A DNA stretch of 64,000 nucleotides from RDXT01 sp033765305 (GCA_033765305.1 JANRID010000015.1:1-64000); one strand, 5' to 3'; positions 43,820-53,857 are shown, numbered from the stretch's first letter. Numbers and translations are program-made. The notes: generated by a model not told the origin, from the letters alone.

Positions 43820-44389
43820 ATGCTTACCCTGTTCTATGGCGCAGCCCTGCTGTTCTTCGCGGCCTATCTGACGGTATCTGTCCGCAAGGAAGTGCCGGCG
43901 CTCATTTTTCTGCATGCGGTGGTGCAGTACGGCATTACCGTCGCCGGCTGGATGTTTGCGCTCAACGCCTACTATGCAGGCCTGCTGCTGGGCTTCATCG
44001 CGGTGACGACCTTTTTCCTCATCTGGGCGCGGAGCGTGCCCTATTCCCGCGGGCTGGCAGGCGTGCGCCTCTTCTGCGCGCTGGCACAGTGGGCCCTGCT
44101 GGGCGGGCTGCTGATCTTCATCCTGGCCCGTTCGCCCTACCAGCCGCTGGAGCTCGGCGGAGACTGGCATGAAGGCATTGCCGGGCGCCGGCAGGGCCTC
44201 CATGCGATGGTCAAGCTGGCCGGCAACCTGATGCTGTTCATGTCCGTGCTCCAGATCATCCTCCATTGGGGGGAGCTGTGGACGCCGCGCCGGTCGGCCG
44301 CGGTGTTCGGTGCGGCCTGGCTCTACCTGCTGCTCACCGTCGCGCTGCTGCTCCTGCAGCCGGGGCGGGCCGCAGAAGTGTTTTCATAA
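43820..44389 (+). CDS. Small integral membrane protein, unknown function
   Basis: The 189-residue product is almost entirely hydrophobic, with five or six likely membrane helices separated by short polar loops, beginning MLTLFYGAALLFFAAYL. No catalytic or metal motif was recognised. It follows porQ by 27 bp in the same direction, so it may be co-transcribed. Two well-spaced Trp/His residues (ILHWGELW) near residue 150 might matter, but no family is assigned. Confidence 0.65.
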   Translation: MLTLFYGAALLFFAAYLTVSVRKEVPALIFLHAVVQYGITVAGWMFALNAYYAGLLLGFIAVTTFFLIWARSVPYSRGLAGVRLFCALAQWALLGGLLIFILARSPYQPLELGGDWHEGIAGRRQGLHAMVKLAGNLMLFMSVLQIILHWGELWTPRRSAAVFGAAWLYLLLTVALLLLQPGRAAEVFS

Positions 44390-44579
44390 CCGGAGCAGAC
44401 GTAGGGTTTTTGCGGATTCAGTACATACACAGTTCAAGCGTATCAGGCTCCGCCGGGTTCTGGAAAATCCGCCGGAAATGCAGAATTTGCGGGGCCGGTT
44501 CGCGTTATGATCCTGTGCGGCCGCCGGCGGATTCCGGCTGCCGGGCCGGTACGATTCTGAATCCGTTACCCATAGACGC

Positions 44580-47500
44580 ATGATGCCATTGCGCAATTTC
44601 CGTTTTCTGCGCTTCCTGCCTGTTGTATTGGGCGGATTATTCGGCCAGGCAGTCGCGCAGCCCGTCGCAGACTTCACGACCAGCAACTCCCGGACCGGCT
44701 GCGCGCCGTTCTCGCTGGTGGTCAGCTTCCAGGATATTTCCGCAGGCTCGCCGACATCGTGGTTCTGGAGCTTCGGCGACCCGGCAGGCAGCACGAGCAC
44801 CCTGCAGAATCCGACGTTCGTCTACACGACCCCCGGATGCTACACCGTCAGCCTGACCGCCACGAATGCCCAGGGCAGCAATACCCTGACGCGCAGCTGC
44901 TACGTGCAGATCTTCCCCCAGCCGGAACCAGGATTCCAGCTGGCAGACAATGAAGGCTGCGCGCCCTTTACCGTGACCCTGATCGATACCTCGGCGGCCA
45001 ATGCCGCCAGCATCACCGACTGGGTGTACGTGCTCAGCAACGGCTTTGCCAGCACCCAGCCCAACCCGGTCTTCACGTTCACCACGGCGCCGGATACGGT
45101 GAGCATCGCCCTGACGGTCACCAACAGCAACGGCTGCCAGGCGACCCAGATCTTCAGCAATGTGATCACGGTGCTGCCGGAGCTTCAGGCAGATTTCACA
45201 GTGAGCAACAATGCTGCCTGCAATCCGCCGCTCAACGTGACCTTCGCCAATACCACCCAGGCAGGCGGGGCGGTGGGCATCAGCTATGAATGGCAGTTTC
45301 CGGGCGGCACCGTACTCGGCGGAGGCAGCACCTCCAACGCGGCCGTGCCGCCGCCGGTGACCTATGGCGTATCGGGGCAGTTCGACGTGACGCTCATCGC
45401 GACTTCGGCCAATGGCTGCCGCGATACAATGGTCAAAAATGACTTCATCGGCATCGGGGGGGTGGTAGCGGATTTTACCGTCAGCGACCAGACGGTGTGC
45501 ATCGGCGATACGGTAACCTTCACCAGCACCTCCTCCGGCGGGGTCTCCAGCCTGGGGTGGAATTTCGGCGACGCCGCAGGCGTACAGGCCTCCAACCAGG
45601 TGGTGCCTTACGTGTACGGCGCGCCAGGCGTATACACCATTACCCTGCAGGCCAATAACGCGCAGTGCGGCGATACGGTGGTGCGAACGAACTTCGTGAC
45701 CGTGAGCCCGCGTCCGGTGGCTAATTTCTCCGCCAACCGCTATGCAGACTGCCAGCCGGGTACGCCGTTCCAGTTTACAGACCTTTCCACGGGCGGCGTG
45801 ACAAGCCGCCAGTGGGACTTCGGCGATGGAAGCCCGGTCTCGGCGCTGGCAAACCCTTCCCATACCTTTACTTCGTTCGGCATCTTCTCCGTCTGCCTGA
45901 CGGTCACGAATGCCCAGGGATGTACGGATGTCTTCTGCGACACCATCAGCATCCGCCCGCCGATCGCTGCCTTCGAGATCCAGCCGGCCTCCGGCTGCGC
46001 ACCGCTTTCGGTGCAGTTTACGGACAACTCCTTCAGCCCCACCGATCCGGTGACGAGCTGGCAGTGGAACTTCGGCACCTCCGGCGTAGCGCCGGCGACC
46101 TCCACCCTGGAGGATCCCTCCGCTGTGTTTTCCAATACCGGCCTCTACTCGATCCGGCTGATCATCGTCACGCAGTCGGGCTGCCGGGATACGCTGGTGC
46201 GGGTCAACTCCGTGCGTGTAGGCGATGCGACCCAGGCCGCCTTCACGGTGGACAAGGATACGGTCTGCGTCAACGAGCCGCTGACCTTCATCTCTACGTT
46301 TACCAACCCGTCCTGGGAATACCTCTGGGACTTCCAGTATTCCGCGCCCGGCAACTTCATCTCGCAGGGTGATACGGTGAATACGGCCTATTCCGACACA
46401 GGCACCTACAGCGTGGGCCTGATCGTCAACTTCAACGGCTGCCGGGATACGGCCATCATCGATGATCTGATCTTCGTTTCGCCGCCGATTGCGGAGTTTA
46501 CGCCCAGCACCACCCTGGTCTGCGGCCTGCCGGGCACGGTGTCGTTCACCGACGAATCGGTGGGCCCGTACGACGTGATCCGCTGGGAGGTGAATGGCGC
46601 GCTGTACTCGACGCTCCAGACTCCGCCGCCGCTGACCGTCAGTGCCATCGGTACGTATACGGTCTCGCAGATCGTGGAGAATACCACCACCGGCTGCGTG
46701 GACTCGTTTGCGGTTCAGATTTTTGCGGGGAATCCCATCGCGAACTTTACCGCACAGGACTCCATCGACTGCAAGCCCTTCCTGGCCCGGTTCGTCAACC
46801 TCTCGCAGAATGCGACATCGTACTCGTGGCGGCTGCTGGAGAACTCTTTCCAAAACTTTACCCAGGTCAATCCGGCGTTTGTGTATCCCGATACCGGCGC
46901 CTACGACATCCGGCTCATCGCCATCGACCAGTTCGGCTGCCGGGATACCCTGATCAAGCCGGACTTCATCCGCTCCATCGGCCCGTATGCGGCCTTCTCC
47001 GGGACGCCTGTGGTGGGATGCCCGCCGCTGCCGGTGCAGTTTACGGATGAGACGGCTTCCTTCGGCACGACCGTCAATGGCTGGCAATGGATCGCGGAAA
47101 GCGTGCCCGGCACGGCTGCGGCACAGAATCCGCTCATTACGTTTACCGGGCCCGGTTCCTTCGACATCACGCTGCGCGTGGTGGACAACCAGGGCTGCCG
47201 CGATACCCTGACGCTTCCGGATTATGTGATTGTGACTTTCCCGGTTCCGGATTTTGGGGTAAACGACGATACGACCTGCGCCGGCAACCCGCTGCAGTTC
47301 ACCAGCCTGGCGCAGGGGGTGGGGCTGAGCCACCTGTGGCGCTTCGGCGACGGGCAGACCGATACGGCTGCCAACCCGGTGCATGCCTATGCCGATACCG
47401 GATCCTATGATGTGACCCTGATCGTGACGGATGCCAACGGCTGCTCGGACAGCGTGACATACGCCAATTTTATCTACATCGAATATTTCCAGGCGAATTT

Positions 47501-50210
47501 CTTCGGCGATCCGCGCATCGGGATCTGCCCGCCGCTCAGCACGCAGTTTACCGATTCCACCATCGGCAATGTGACGGCCTGGTTCTGGGATTTCGACCTC
47601 AGCTCGCCCTTCGGCAGCCCGATCACCTCCGACAATCCCACGCCGGGCTACGTGTACCTCTCGCCGGGCTCATTCGATGTGCAGCTGGTGGCCCAGCATC
47701 AGGACGGCTGCCGCGATACCGTCATCAAGCAGGACTATGTGATCGTAGCCGGCCCGAACGGCAGCTTTACCTTCGACAATATCCAGGTCTGTCTCGGCGA
47801 CAGCATCTGCATCACGGCAGTGGCGCAGGGGGCCTTTGCGGCTACCTTCGACTTCCGCGACGGCTTCGTGCAGACCGTTACAGGCCTCACCGGCTTCAAC
47901 GACACGACCACCGTCTGCCACGTGTACCAGAATGCCGGCTCCTACTCGCCGGTGGTGGTGCTGCAGGATATACAAGGCTGTGTGTTTACCCTGACGACGC
48001 CGGACAGTGCGGTGGTCTTCAACCTGCCGGTCGCGCAGATCCAGCCGCAGGATACGCTGGGATGCTCGCCGCTGACAGTGCCGCTCCGGGATGCATCGAT
48101 TCCGGGCGATTCGGCAATTGTCAGCTGGGCCTGGGACTTCGGCGACGGCGGCTTTTCCACGGCCCAGAACCCGGTTCATGAATTCTTCGGCGATGCGCCG
48201 CTGACGGTCCAGCTGAATGTGATCGACCAGAATGGCTGCCGCGACAGCGTCACGACGACTGTCACGCCGCGCGAAGGCGCCATTCCCAATTTCCGCGCCT
48301 CCGATACCGTAGGCTGTGCGCCGGTGCAGATCCAGTTTACCGACCTCTCGACGAATGCCACCGTGACCGGCTGGACCTGGGACTTCGGCGACGGCACCGG
48401 CACCACCGGCGTGCCCAATCCGGCGCATACCTACCAGCAGGATGGGGTGTACACCGTATCGCTGATCATCCAGGACAACCTGGGCTGTACGGATACGATT
48501 GTGCGGACCAATTACATCCGGCTGGAGCGCCCGGATGCGCGCCTGCTGGCCAATGACACCCTGGCCTGCAATCCGACGACACTTACGCTGTATGCGGACA
48601 GCAGCAGCGGGCCTTTCCCCTTCACCAGCTTCGAGTGGTGCTTCGTGCAGGCCTCCAACGGCGCGCGCACTTGCGTGACCACCGGCGGCACGGTGGATAC
48701 CCTGGTGCGGCAGTTTACCGTGGCGGATATTTACAACATCACCGTATCCGTCCGCGACCAGATCGGCTGCCGGGATACCTCGGAGGTGCTGCAGGTCTTC
48801 GTCATTCCCCGCCTCACGCCGCCGCCGGTAGAGGTACGCAATGTGACGGTTGTGGACCGCCGCACGGCAGAGCTGCGCTGGGCGCCGTATGCGGGCACCG
48901 ATTTTGTCTCGTATGCCATCTACCGGCTCAATGGCCCCGGAGCGGGGCTTATCGGCACCCGTACGGCACAGGCCGATACGGATTTCGTAGAGTCGAATCC
49001 TGCGCTCGACTTCGAGGGGGCTTCGTACTGCTACAAGGTGCTGGTCGAAAACGAGTGCGGCGAGTTCTCCCTGCTGGCTGCTACGGAGGAGCATTGCACG
49101 ATCAACCTCGAAACGACTCCGCAACTGGATGCCATCCGCCTGAACTGGACGGCCTATGTGGGCTATCCCGTCGGACAATATGAAATCTACCGCGTCGATT
49201 CCTACGATCCGACCGCGGTGCCGTTCCAGATCGGGGTAGTAGCCGGCACGCAGCTCGAATACATCGACCGGGAGACCTTCTGCCGCGACTCCATTTCGTA
49301 CCGGGTATCGGCGGTCGGCTTCGCCGGCCCGGATCAGCTCTCCCGGAGCGATCTGGATGCCAACCGCCCGATTCACAACGTGCCGACGGAAAGTGTGCAT
49401 ATGACCGTGGCGACGGTCGTCGCAGACGAGGATGTGTCGGTCCTGTGGCCCGATTATACCGGATACCGCCCCAGCGAGTACATTCTGGAGCGCTCGCTGG
49501 ATGGAACGGCCTGGAGCCTCGTGGATACCTTCCCGCTCTCGGTGACCAGCTATCTGGATACGACAACCCTGGTCGACGAGCAGTCCTACTATTACCGGGT
49601 ATTTGCGCTGGACGAGTGCGGCGACCTCTCCGCACGGGGCCGGGTGGGGCGCTCCATCTTGCTCAATCTCAACCTGGACGCCACAGGCAGCTTCCCCATC
49701 CTGACCTGGAACCCGTATGAGCGCTGGGGGCTGGGCGTCTTCAACTACCAGATCGAAGTGCTCAGCGATGCCACCGGCCTCTTCGAGCAGACCGCCATCG
49801 TGGGCAATATGACCCTGACCTACCGCGACGAGCTGACCCAGCTGGATCAGCCTACGTACTGCTACCGCATCCGTGCCTTCGAGGTCGGGGGAAATAACGC
49901 CGAATCCGTCTCCAACGAGCAGTGTGTGACCTTCGGGCCGGCGGTCTTCGCGCCTTCGGCCTTCACGCCGAACAACGACGGCAAAAACGACCGCTTCCTG
50001 GTGTTCGCGCCCAATGCGGCAGCCGTCGAATTGGCGATCTACAACCGCTGGGGCGAAGAGCTGTACTTCTCCACCAACCTCGATGAAGGCTGGGACGGCA
50101 CCTACCGCGGACGTCCGGTGCAGGAAGGCGTGTACGTCTTCCGCATCAGCCTGACCGGGGTGGACGGCAGCCGCCTCTCCCGCTCCGGCACGGTGACGCT
50201 CCTCCGCTGA
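44580..50210 (+). CDS. Giant PKD-repeat surface protein with T9SS type B (gliding) tail
   Basis: The 1876-residue protein has a short signal peptide (MMPLRNFRFLRFLPVVLGGLFG). About 16 tandem PKD-like modules of roughly 85 residues follow (residues 30-1405), each with variants of 'W.FGD...NP.H.F...G.Y.V.L.V....GC.D'. Several repeats have lost the FGD motif (for example 2, 8, 9, 10). Fn3-like repeats follow (YAIYRL, YEIYRVDSYD, YYYRVFALDECGD, YCYRIRAFEVG). The tail has PSAFTPNNDGKNDRF and YNRWGEELYFS ... DGTYRGRPVQEGVYVF, the CHU_C type B sorting domain. It is exported and probably attached outside the cell. Adhesion or gliding is the likely role, but nothing direct shows it. Confidence 0.88.
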   Translation: MMPLRNFRFLRFLPVVLGGLFGQAVAQPVADFTTSNSRTGCAPFSLVVSFQDISAGSPTSWFWSFGDPAGSTSTLQNPTFVYTTPGCYTVSLTATNAQGSNTLTRSCYVQIFPQPEPGFQLADNEGCAPFTVTLIDTSAANAASITDWVYVLSNGFASTQPNPVFTFTTAPDTVSIALTVTNSNGCQATQIFSNVITVLPELQADFTVSNNAACNPPLNVTFANTTQAGGAVGISYEWQFPGGTVLGGGSTSNAAVPPPVTYGVSGQFDVTLIATSANGCRDTMVKNDFIGIGGVVADFTVSDQTVCIGDTVTFTSTSSGGVSSLGWNFGDAAGVQASNQVVPYVYGAPGVYTITLQANNAQCGDTVVRTNFVTVSPRPVANFSANRYADCQPGTPFQFTDLSTGGVTSRQWDFGDGSPVSALANPSHTFTSFGIFSVCLTVTNAQGCTDVFCDTISIRPPIAAFEIQPASGCAPLSVQFTDNSFSPTDPVTSWQWNFGTSGVAPATSTLEDPSAVFSNTGLYSIRLIIVTQSGCRDTLVRVNSVRVGDATQAAFTVDKDTVCVNEPLTFISTFTNPSWEYLWDFQYSAPGNFISQGDTVNTAYSDTGTYSVGLIVNFNGCRDTAIIDDLIFVSPPIAEFTPSTTLVCGLPGTVSFTDESVGPYDVIRWEVNGALYSTLQTPPPLTVSAIGTYTVSQIVENTTTGCVDSFAVQIFAGNPIANFTAQDSIDCKPFLARFVNLSQNATSYSWRLLENSFQNFTQVNPAFVYPDTGAYDIRLIAIDQFGCRDTLIKPDFIRSIGPYAAFSGTPVVGCPPLPVQFTDETASFGTTVNGWQWIAESVPGTAAAQNPLITFTGPGSFDITLRVVDNQGCRDTLTLPDYVIVTFPVPDFGVNDDTTCAGNPLQFTSLAQGVGLSHLWRFGDGQTDTAANPVHAYADTGSYDVTLIVTDANGCSDSVTYANFIYIEYFQANFFGDPRIGICPPLSTQFTDSTIGNVTAWFWDFDLSSPFGSPITSDNPTPGYVYLSPGSFDVQLVAQHQDGCRDTVIKQDYVIVAGPNGSFTFDNIQVCLGDSICITAVAQGAFAATFDFRDGFVQTVTGLTGFNDTTTVCHVYQNAGSYSPVVVLQDIQGCVFTLTTPDSAVVFNLPVAQIQPQDTLGCSPLTVPLRDASIPGDSAIVSWAWDFGDGGFSTAQNPVHEFFGDAPLTVQLNVIDQNGCRDSVTTTVTPREGAIPNFRASDTVGCAPVQIQFTDLSTNATVTGWTWDFGDGTGTTGVPNPAHTYQQDGVYTVSLIIQDNLGCTDTIVRTNYIRLERPDARLLANDTLACNPTTLTLYADSSSGPFPFTSFEWCFVQASNGARTCVTTGGTVDTLVRQFTVADIYNITVSVRDQIGCRDTSEVLQVFVIPRLTPPPVEVRNVTVVDRRTAELRWAPYAGTDFVSYAIYRLNGPGAGLIGTRTAQADTDFVESNPALDFEGASYCYKVLVENECGEFSLLAATEEHCTINLETTPQLDAIRLNWTAYVGYPVGQYEIYRVDSYDPTAVPFQIGVVAGTQLEYIDRETFCRDSISYRVSAVGFAGPDQLSRSDLDANRPIHNVPTESVHMTVATVVADEDVSVLWPDYTGYRPSEYILERSLDGTAWSLVDTFPLSVTSYLDTTTLVDEQSYYYRVFALDECGDLSARGRVGRSILLNLNLDATGSFPILTWNPYERWGLGVFNYQIEVLSDATGLFEQTAIVGNMTLTYRDELTQLDQPTYCYRIRAFEVGGNNAESVSNEQCVTFGPAVFAPSAFTPNNDGKNDRFLVFAPNAAAVELAIYNRWGEELYFSTNLDEGWDGTYRGRPVQEGVYVFRISLTGVDGSRLSRSGTVTLLR

Positions 50211-50231
50211 TCCGGCCCTTGCAGGCATGCA

Positions 50232-50261
50232 GCGCCGCCGTATCTCCGGATGCGGCGGCGC
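50232..50261 (+). terminator. Hairpin after the PKD gene
   Basis: A 13-bp stem with one G-T pair (50232-50244 with 50249-50261) around TCCG, 21 bp after the stop. Only a weak T-run (ATTTCAGGATTTT) follows. Confidence 0.5.
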
Positions 50262-50283
50262 GCGCATTTCAGGATTTTCCTCG

Positions 50284-50291
50284 TATCATTG
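50284..50291 (+). promoter_or_regulatory. Candidate -7 element TATCATTG
   Basis: A 7-of-8 match to TAnnTTTG, 28 bp before the ATG at 50320. The same 8-mer occurs at 59604-59611 upstream of the AAA ATPase gene. Confidence 0.25.
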
Positions 50292-50319
50292 CGGACACCT
50301 CAAGTTCAAGGGCTCTGCT

Positions 50320-51357
50320 ATGCTGCTGCGCACGATTGTACTGCTGAACGGGCTGCTTCTGCTCCTGCTGGGTGCCTGCACCGCCCCCAAGGGCCCTGCG
50401 GCTCCGCAGATTCCGGATACGTACGTCCGGCCCCGCTACGTGCTGGCCATCCACGGGGGCGCCGGCGCCATGCGCCGCGAGCTGATGAGCGCGGAGCAGG
50501 AAGCCCGCTACAAAGCCGGGCTGGAAGCTGCGCTGATGCACGGCGACTCGATGCTGCAGGCCGGCGCCGCAGCCCTGGATGTGGTGGAGGCCGTTATCCG
50601 GATGCTGGAGGATGATACCCTGTTCAATGCCGGCCGCGGGGCTGTGCTCACGAGCGAAGGCCGCGCAGAGCTGGACGCTTCCATCATGGACGGCGCACGC
50701 GGCAGCGCAGGCGCGGTGGCCGGCATCACCACCATCCGCCATCCCATTTCCGCCGCCCGCAAGGTGATGGACGCCTCGCAGCATGTGATGATGACCGGAC
50801 GGGGCGCTGAGACCTTTGCGGAGAATCATGGGCTCGAAACGGTGGACAACCGCTTCTTCATCATTCCTTCCCGCGAAGCCCAGCTCCGCAAGGCGAAAGA
50901 GCAGGCATCCGGGCCTGCGCCGGGCGGCTGGGAAGGCCGGAAATTCGGCACGGTGGGTGCGGTGGTGCTCGATGCAGCGGGCAATCTGGCCGCAGGCACC
51001 TCCACCGGCGGCATGACCAACAAGCGCTTCGGGCGGGTGGGCGATGCGCCCATCATCGGCGCAGGCACCTACGCCGACAATGCGGTCTGTGCAGTCTCCT
51101 GCACCGGCCACGGCGAATACTTCATCCGCAATGTCGTAGCCTACGACGTGGCGGCCCGCATGCGCTACGGCGGCGAAAGCCTGGGCGCCGCAGCGGATTC
51201 GATCATCTACGGCAAACTCAAGCGCATCGGCGGCGAAGGCGGCCTGATCGCCGTGGACCGGATGGGCCGGATTGCCATGCCCTTCAACAGCGACGGCATG
51301 TTCCGGGCCTCCATCACCGCCGAAGGCCGGAAGGAAGTGGCGATTTACCGGGACTGA
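50320..51357 (+). CDS. Isoaspartyl peptidase / L-asparaginase lipoprotein (Ntn hydrolase)
   Basis: ATG 50320 gives 345 residues with a lipobox (LLGAC, Cys20). The fold of type III asparaginases is evident: AIHGGAGAMRRE, GAAALDVVEAVIRMLEDD, FNAGRGAVLT. The autocleavage site KFGTVGAVV leaves Thr211 as the catalytic N-terminal nucleophile, followed by STGGMTNKRFGRVGD. After self-cleavage it hydrolyses isoaspartyl dipeptides and asparagine. An envelope location is implied by the lipobox. It is convergent with the response-regulator gene, with stop regions overlapping by 13 bp. Confidence 0.92.
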   Translation: MLLRTIVLLNGLLLLLLGACTAPKGPAAPQIPDTYVRPRYVLAIHGGAGAMRRELMSAEQEARYKAGLEAALMHGDSMLQAGAAALDVVEAVIRMLEDDTLFNAGRGAVLTSEGRAELDASIMDGARGSAGAVAGITTIRHPISAARKVMDASQHVMMTGRGAETFAENHGLETVDNRFFIIPSREAQLRKAKEQASGPAPGGWEGRKFGTVGAVVLDAAGNLAAGTSTGGMTNKRFGRVGDAPIIGAGTYADNAVCAVSCTGHGEYFIRNVVAYDVAARMRYGGESLGAAADSIIYGKLKRIGGEGGLIAVDRMGRIAMPFNSDGMFRASITAEGRKEVAIYRD

Positions 51358-52052
51358 GGCGCCTGCTCCGCAATGAAATGATACCCGACGCCTTTGAGCG
51401 TCACAATCCGGACCCCCGGATCGTCTTTCAGGCATTCGCGGAGGCGGGTGATGTACACATCCAGATTGCGGGAATTGAAGAAGGAGTCGTCGCCCCAGAC
51501 TTCCTGGAGAATGGTCCGGCGCTCCAGCGGGCGGTTGCGGGCGTCTGCCAGCATACGCAGCAGTTGGGCCTCCCGATGAGAGAGCGTGCGGACTGATGCG
51601 CCGCGGTGCAATTCATACTTCAGGGGATAAAACCGGTAGCTGCCCAGCTCGTACACGTCGTGCGGACCGGCCCCGGCCGATGCGTGGCCCCGCATGCGCA
51701 GCAGATTTTCGATCCGGGCGATCAGCTCCTCCATGCTGAAGGGCTTGCGCAGGTAGTCGTTGCCGCCGGCGGCGAAGCCTGCCAGCACGTCCTGCACCTG
51801 GGTTTTGGCCGTGAGGAACAGGATGGGGAGCTGCGGGTCGAGGCTGCGGAGTTCGCGGGCCAGCGTGAATCCGTCCTTGTGGGGCAGCATGACATCGAGC
51901 ACCGCCAGCTGGGGGGCTGCCCGGCGGTATGCGTCCAGCACGTCGCGCCCGTCGGCGGCCATTTCGACCGTGAAGCCGCGGCTTTCGAGGCTTTCTTTGA
52001 CGATTTTGCCCAGATTCGGCTCGTCTTCTACATACAGCAGCTTAATGGGCAT
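51345..52052 (-). CDS. OmpR-family response regulator
   Basis: ATG 52052 gives 235 residues. The receiver domain starts KLLYVEDEPNLGK, with phospho-acceptor Asp53 (AVLDVMLPHKDG), TAKT and LRKPF. A winged-helix DNA-binding domain follows (TLSHREAQLLRML ... EVWGDDSFFNSRNLDVYITRLR ... VRIVTLKGVGYHF). It is overlapped by 11 bp by the end of the histidine kinase gene upstream, forming a standard two-component pair. Target genes cannot be inferred. Confidence 0.95.
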   Translation of the reverse strand: MPIKLLYVEDEPNLGKIVKESLESRGFTVEMAADGRDVLDAYRRAAPQLAVLDVMLPHKDGFTLARELRSLDPQLPILFLTAKTQVQDVLAGFAAGGNDYLRKPFSMEELIARIENLLRMRGHASAGAGPHDVYELGSYRFYPLKYELHRGASVRTLSHREAQLLRMLADARNRPLERRTILQEVWGDDSFFNSRNLDVYITRLRECLKDDPGVRIVTLKGVGYHFIAEQAPQSR

Positions 52053-53508
52053 AACGGCGGGGCAGTTGAAGGGTGAAACAAGCGCCCGTGCCGGGCGTGC
52101 TACGCACGGAGATCTGCCCGCCGTGCAGCCGCACGACCTGAGCGGCATAGCTGAGGCCCAGCCCGTAGCCTTTGACGGCATGGCCTTGGCGGCTGGGCGC
52201 CCGGAAGAACCGGTCGAAGATCTTCTGCTGATAGCCGGGTTCGATGCCGATGCCCCGGTCTTCGACCGCCAGCTCCACCTGCGCAGGCAGGCTCCGCAGC
52301 GTAAGGGTGATATCCGGCGGGCCTTCGCTGTATTTCACCGCATTGTCCAGCAGGTTGTAGAGGACACCGGTCAGGTGCATGCGGTCGCCTTCGATCCGGA
52401 AATCCTCGCCGTCCAGCCGGGTGCGGACCTGCGCGCCGGTTTTGTCGAGCTGCGGACGGAGCGCCGCCAGCCCTTCTTCGGCCAACTGCTGGAGGTCCAG
52501 CAGTTCGGGGTGCAGCTGCACCTGATGCTGCTCCAGTAGTGAGAGGCTGAGCACCCGGTCCACGAGCGAGGCCAGGCGCTGCACTTCCTGGCCGGCAATG
52601 CCGAGGTATTCGCGGGTCCGGTCCGGATCGGCGAGCACGTGGAAACTGTTGAGCGCTTCCAGCGCCACGCTGACCGTCGCGATGGGGGTTTTCAGTTCGT
52701 GGGTCACATTGGAGACAAAGGCCTGCTGCTGGGCGGAGAGCCGCTGCTGTTCGGCGAGGGTCCGGTAAATGAAGAAAAAGGCCAATGCGATGATGCCGAA
52801 CAGCGCAGCGGAGAACAGTCCCTGCGGCAGGCAGCGCCGCAGCAGGTAGGGCTGGACCTGCAGCAGTTCGAGCGCATAGTGGGTTCTGGAGGGAATGTCG
52901 ATGTAGCGCCCGGTCAGCAGGCGGCCTGCGGGAGGAATCGAGTCCGGGCTGCTGAGGAGGGTAAAACCGACCGGAATCTGCGCTTTGCGCAGGCTGGCTT
53001 GGGTGCCTAGACGCAGCAGCGAGTCCACGGACACCGTATCTGCCTCCGGCAGCGCTTCCTGGAGCATCAGCGAGATGGCGCCGGGCAGCATATCGGGCGA
53101 CCATTCCATCGGGCGCTGCCGCTGCATGCGGCGGCCGGGCATGGGTCCGTCGGCAGGCGGGGCAGGAATAACCGCCACCGAATCGGAGCGCCGCATGATG
53201 AAGAGGCTCTTCAGGCTGCTGTCCTGCCGGATGCGCAGGCGGAGGCGGTCGCGCAGATCGGGAGCCGGAGCAGGCTGGAGCAAATCTTCGTCCCCGGGCG
53301 GCTGCACCGCGAGCTGCACGAAGTAGATCCGCCCGATCAGCGAATCCTGAATGACCCGGACCGCGTCGAAAAAGGCCCTGCCGGCCTCCCGCTGCAGCAT
53401 CCGCTCGTTTTCCTCATACACCTGACGCAGCCACACAGCCTGAAAGCCCAGCAGCAGAACCAGGCTGCAGGCCATCAGCAGGCGGGCGATCCGGACTCGG
53501 TTACGCAT
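52042..53508 (-). CDS. Membrane sensor histidine kinase
   Basis: The 488-residue protein has an N-terminal membrane helix (LLMACSLVLLLGFQAVWL), a periplasmic region of about 200 residues, a second helix (LFGIIALAFFFIYRTL, about 235-250) and a cytoplasmic kinase core. His270 sits in VTHELKTPIATV, with NLLDNAVKYS, DRGIGI and GYGLGLSYAAQV following. No HAMP domain is obvious between the second helix and the kinase core. It is the partner of the overlapping OmpR-type regulator. The signal is unknown; the periplasmic region is rich in Arg and Pro and has no recognised sensor fold. Confidence 0.92.
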   Translation of the reverse strand: MRNRVRIARLLMACSLVLLLGFQAVWLRQVYEENERMLQREAGRAFFDAVRVIQDSLIGRIYFVQLAVQPPGDEDLLQPAPAPDLRDRLRLRIRQDSSLKSLFIMRRSDSVAVIPAPPADGPMPGRRMQRQRPMEWSPDMLPGAISLMLQEALPEADTVSVDSLLRLGTQASLRKAQIPVGFTLLSSPDSIPPAGRLLTGRYIDIPSRTHYALELLQVQPYLLRRCLPQGLFSAALFGIIALAFFFIYRTLAEQQRLSAQQQAFVSNVTHELKTPIATVSVALEALNSFHVLADPDRTREYLGIAGQEVQRLASLVDRVLSLSLLEQHQVQLHPELLDLQQLAEEGLAALRPQLDKTGAQVRTRLDGEDFRIEGDRMHLTGVLYNLLDNAVKYSEGPPDITLTLRSLPAQVELAVEDRGIGIEPGYQQKIFDRFFRAPSRQGHAVKGYGLGLSYAAQVVRLHGGQISVRSTPGTGACFTLQLPRRYAH

Positions 53509-53607
53509 CTTGGAGGGGTAAAGATACGCAGCCCCGAAGCGGATGGGAAGGATTTTAACGTTGATTCACCTTGTTTTCAGGTTGTTTAACGCTGCGGAAA
53601 CGCAGAA

Positions 53608-53632
53608 CGGCCCGGACGTGAAGCCCGGGCCG
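53608..53632 (-). terminator. Candidate terminator downstream of tRNA-Ser
   Basis: Eight-bp stem CGGCCCGG (53608-53615) with CCGGGCCG (53625-53632), just 3' of the tRNA on the minus strand. The T-run is weak (TTCTGCGTTT), and a second small CTGCG-GAAA-CGCAG hairpin follows. Confidence 0.4.
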
Positions 53633-53648
53633 CAGAATGATGCAGGTG

Positions 53649-53737
53649 CGGAGAGAGAGGGATTCGAACCCCCGGTCCACAATAAAGCAGACACCTGATT
53701 TCGAGTCAGGCCCATTCGACCGCTCTGGCATCTCTCC
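53649..53737 (-). tRNA. tRNA-Ser (anticodon CGA)
   Basis: Read on the minus strand, the acceptor stem is GGAGAGA with TCTCTCC, discriminator G. The anticodon stem-loop is CTGA-CTCGAAA-TCAG with anticodon CGA, reading UCG. The long variable arm and GTTCGAA T-loop confirm a class II tRNA-Ser. No CCA is encoded. Length is 89 bases. Confidence 0.95.
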
Positions 53738-53820
53738 TCAGAGATCGGATAGGACTGCAAAAATAGCGAATTCCGGAATATGTGCACGTATCCGGAACAT
53801 ATTTCTCAGCGGCTCAGCGT

Positions 53821-53857
53821 AAAAAAAATGCCGGCCCGCAGGCAGTGCGGGCCGGCA
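53821..53857 (-). terminator. Strong intrinsic terminator of the HtrA gene
   Basis: A perfect 12-bp stem (53829-53840 with 53846-53857) with a 5-base loop, followed on the minus strand by an eight-T run (A at 53821-53828), 21 bp past the stop codon. Confidence 0.9.

Noticed and set aside
47670..50267. 865-codon minus-strand ORF antisense to the PKD gene
   Set aside because: Mirrors the PKD repeat frame; no independent start or motifs.
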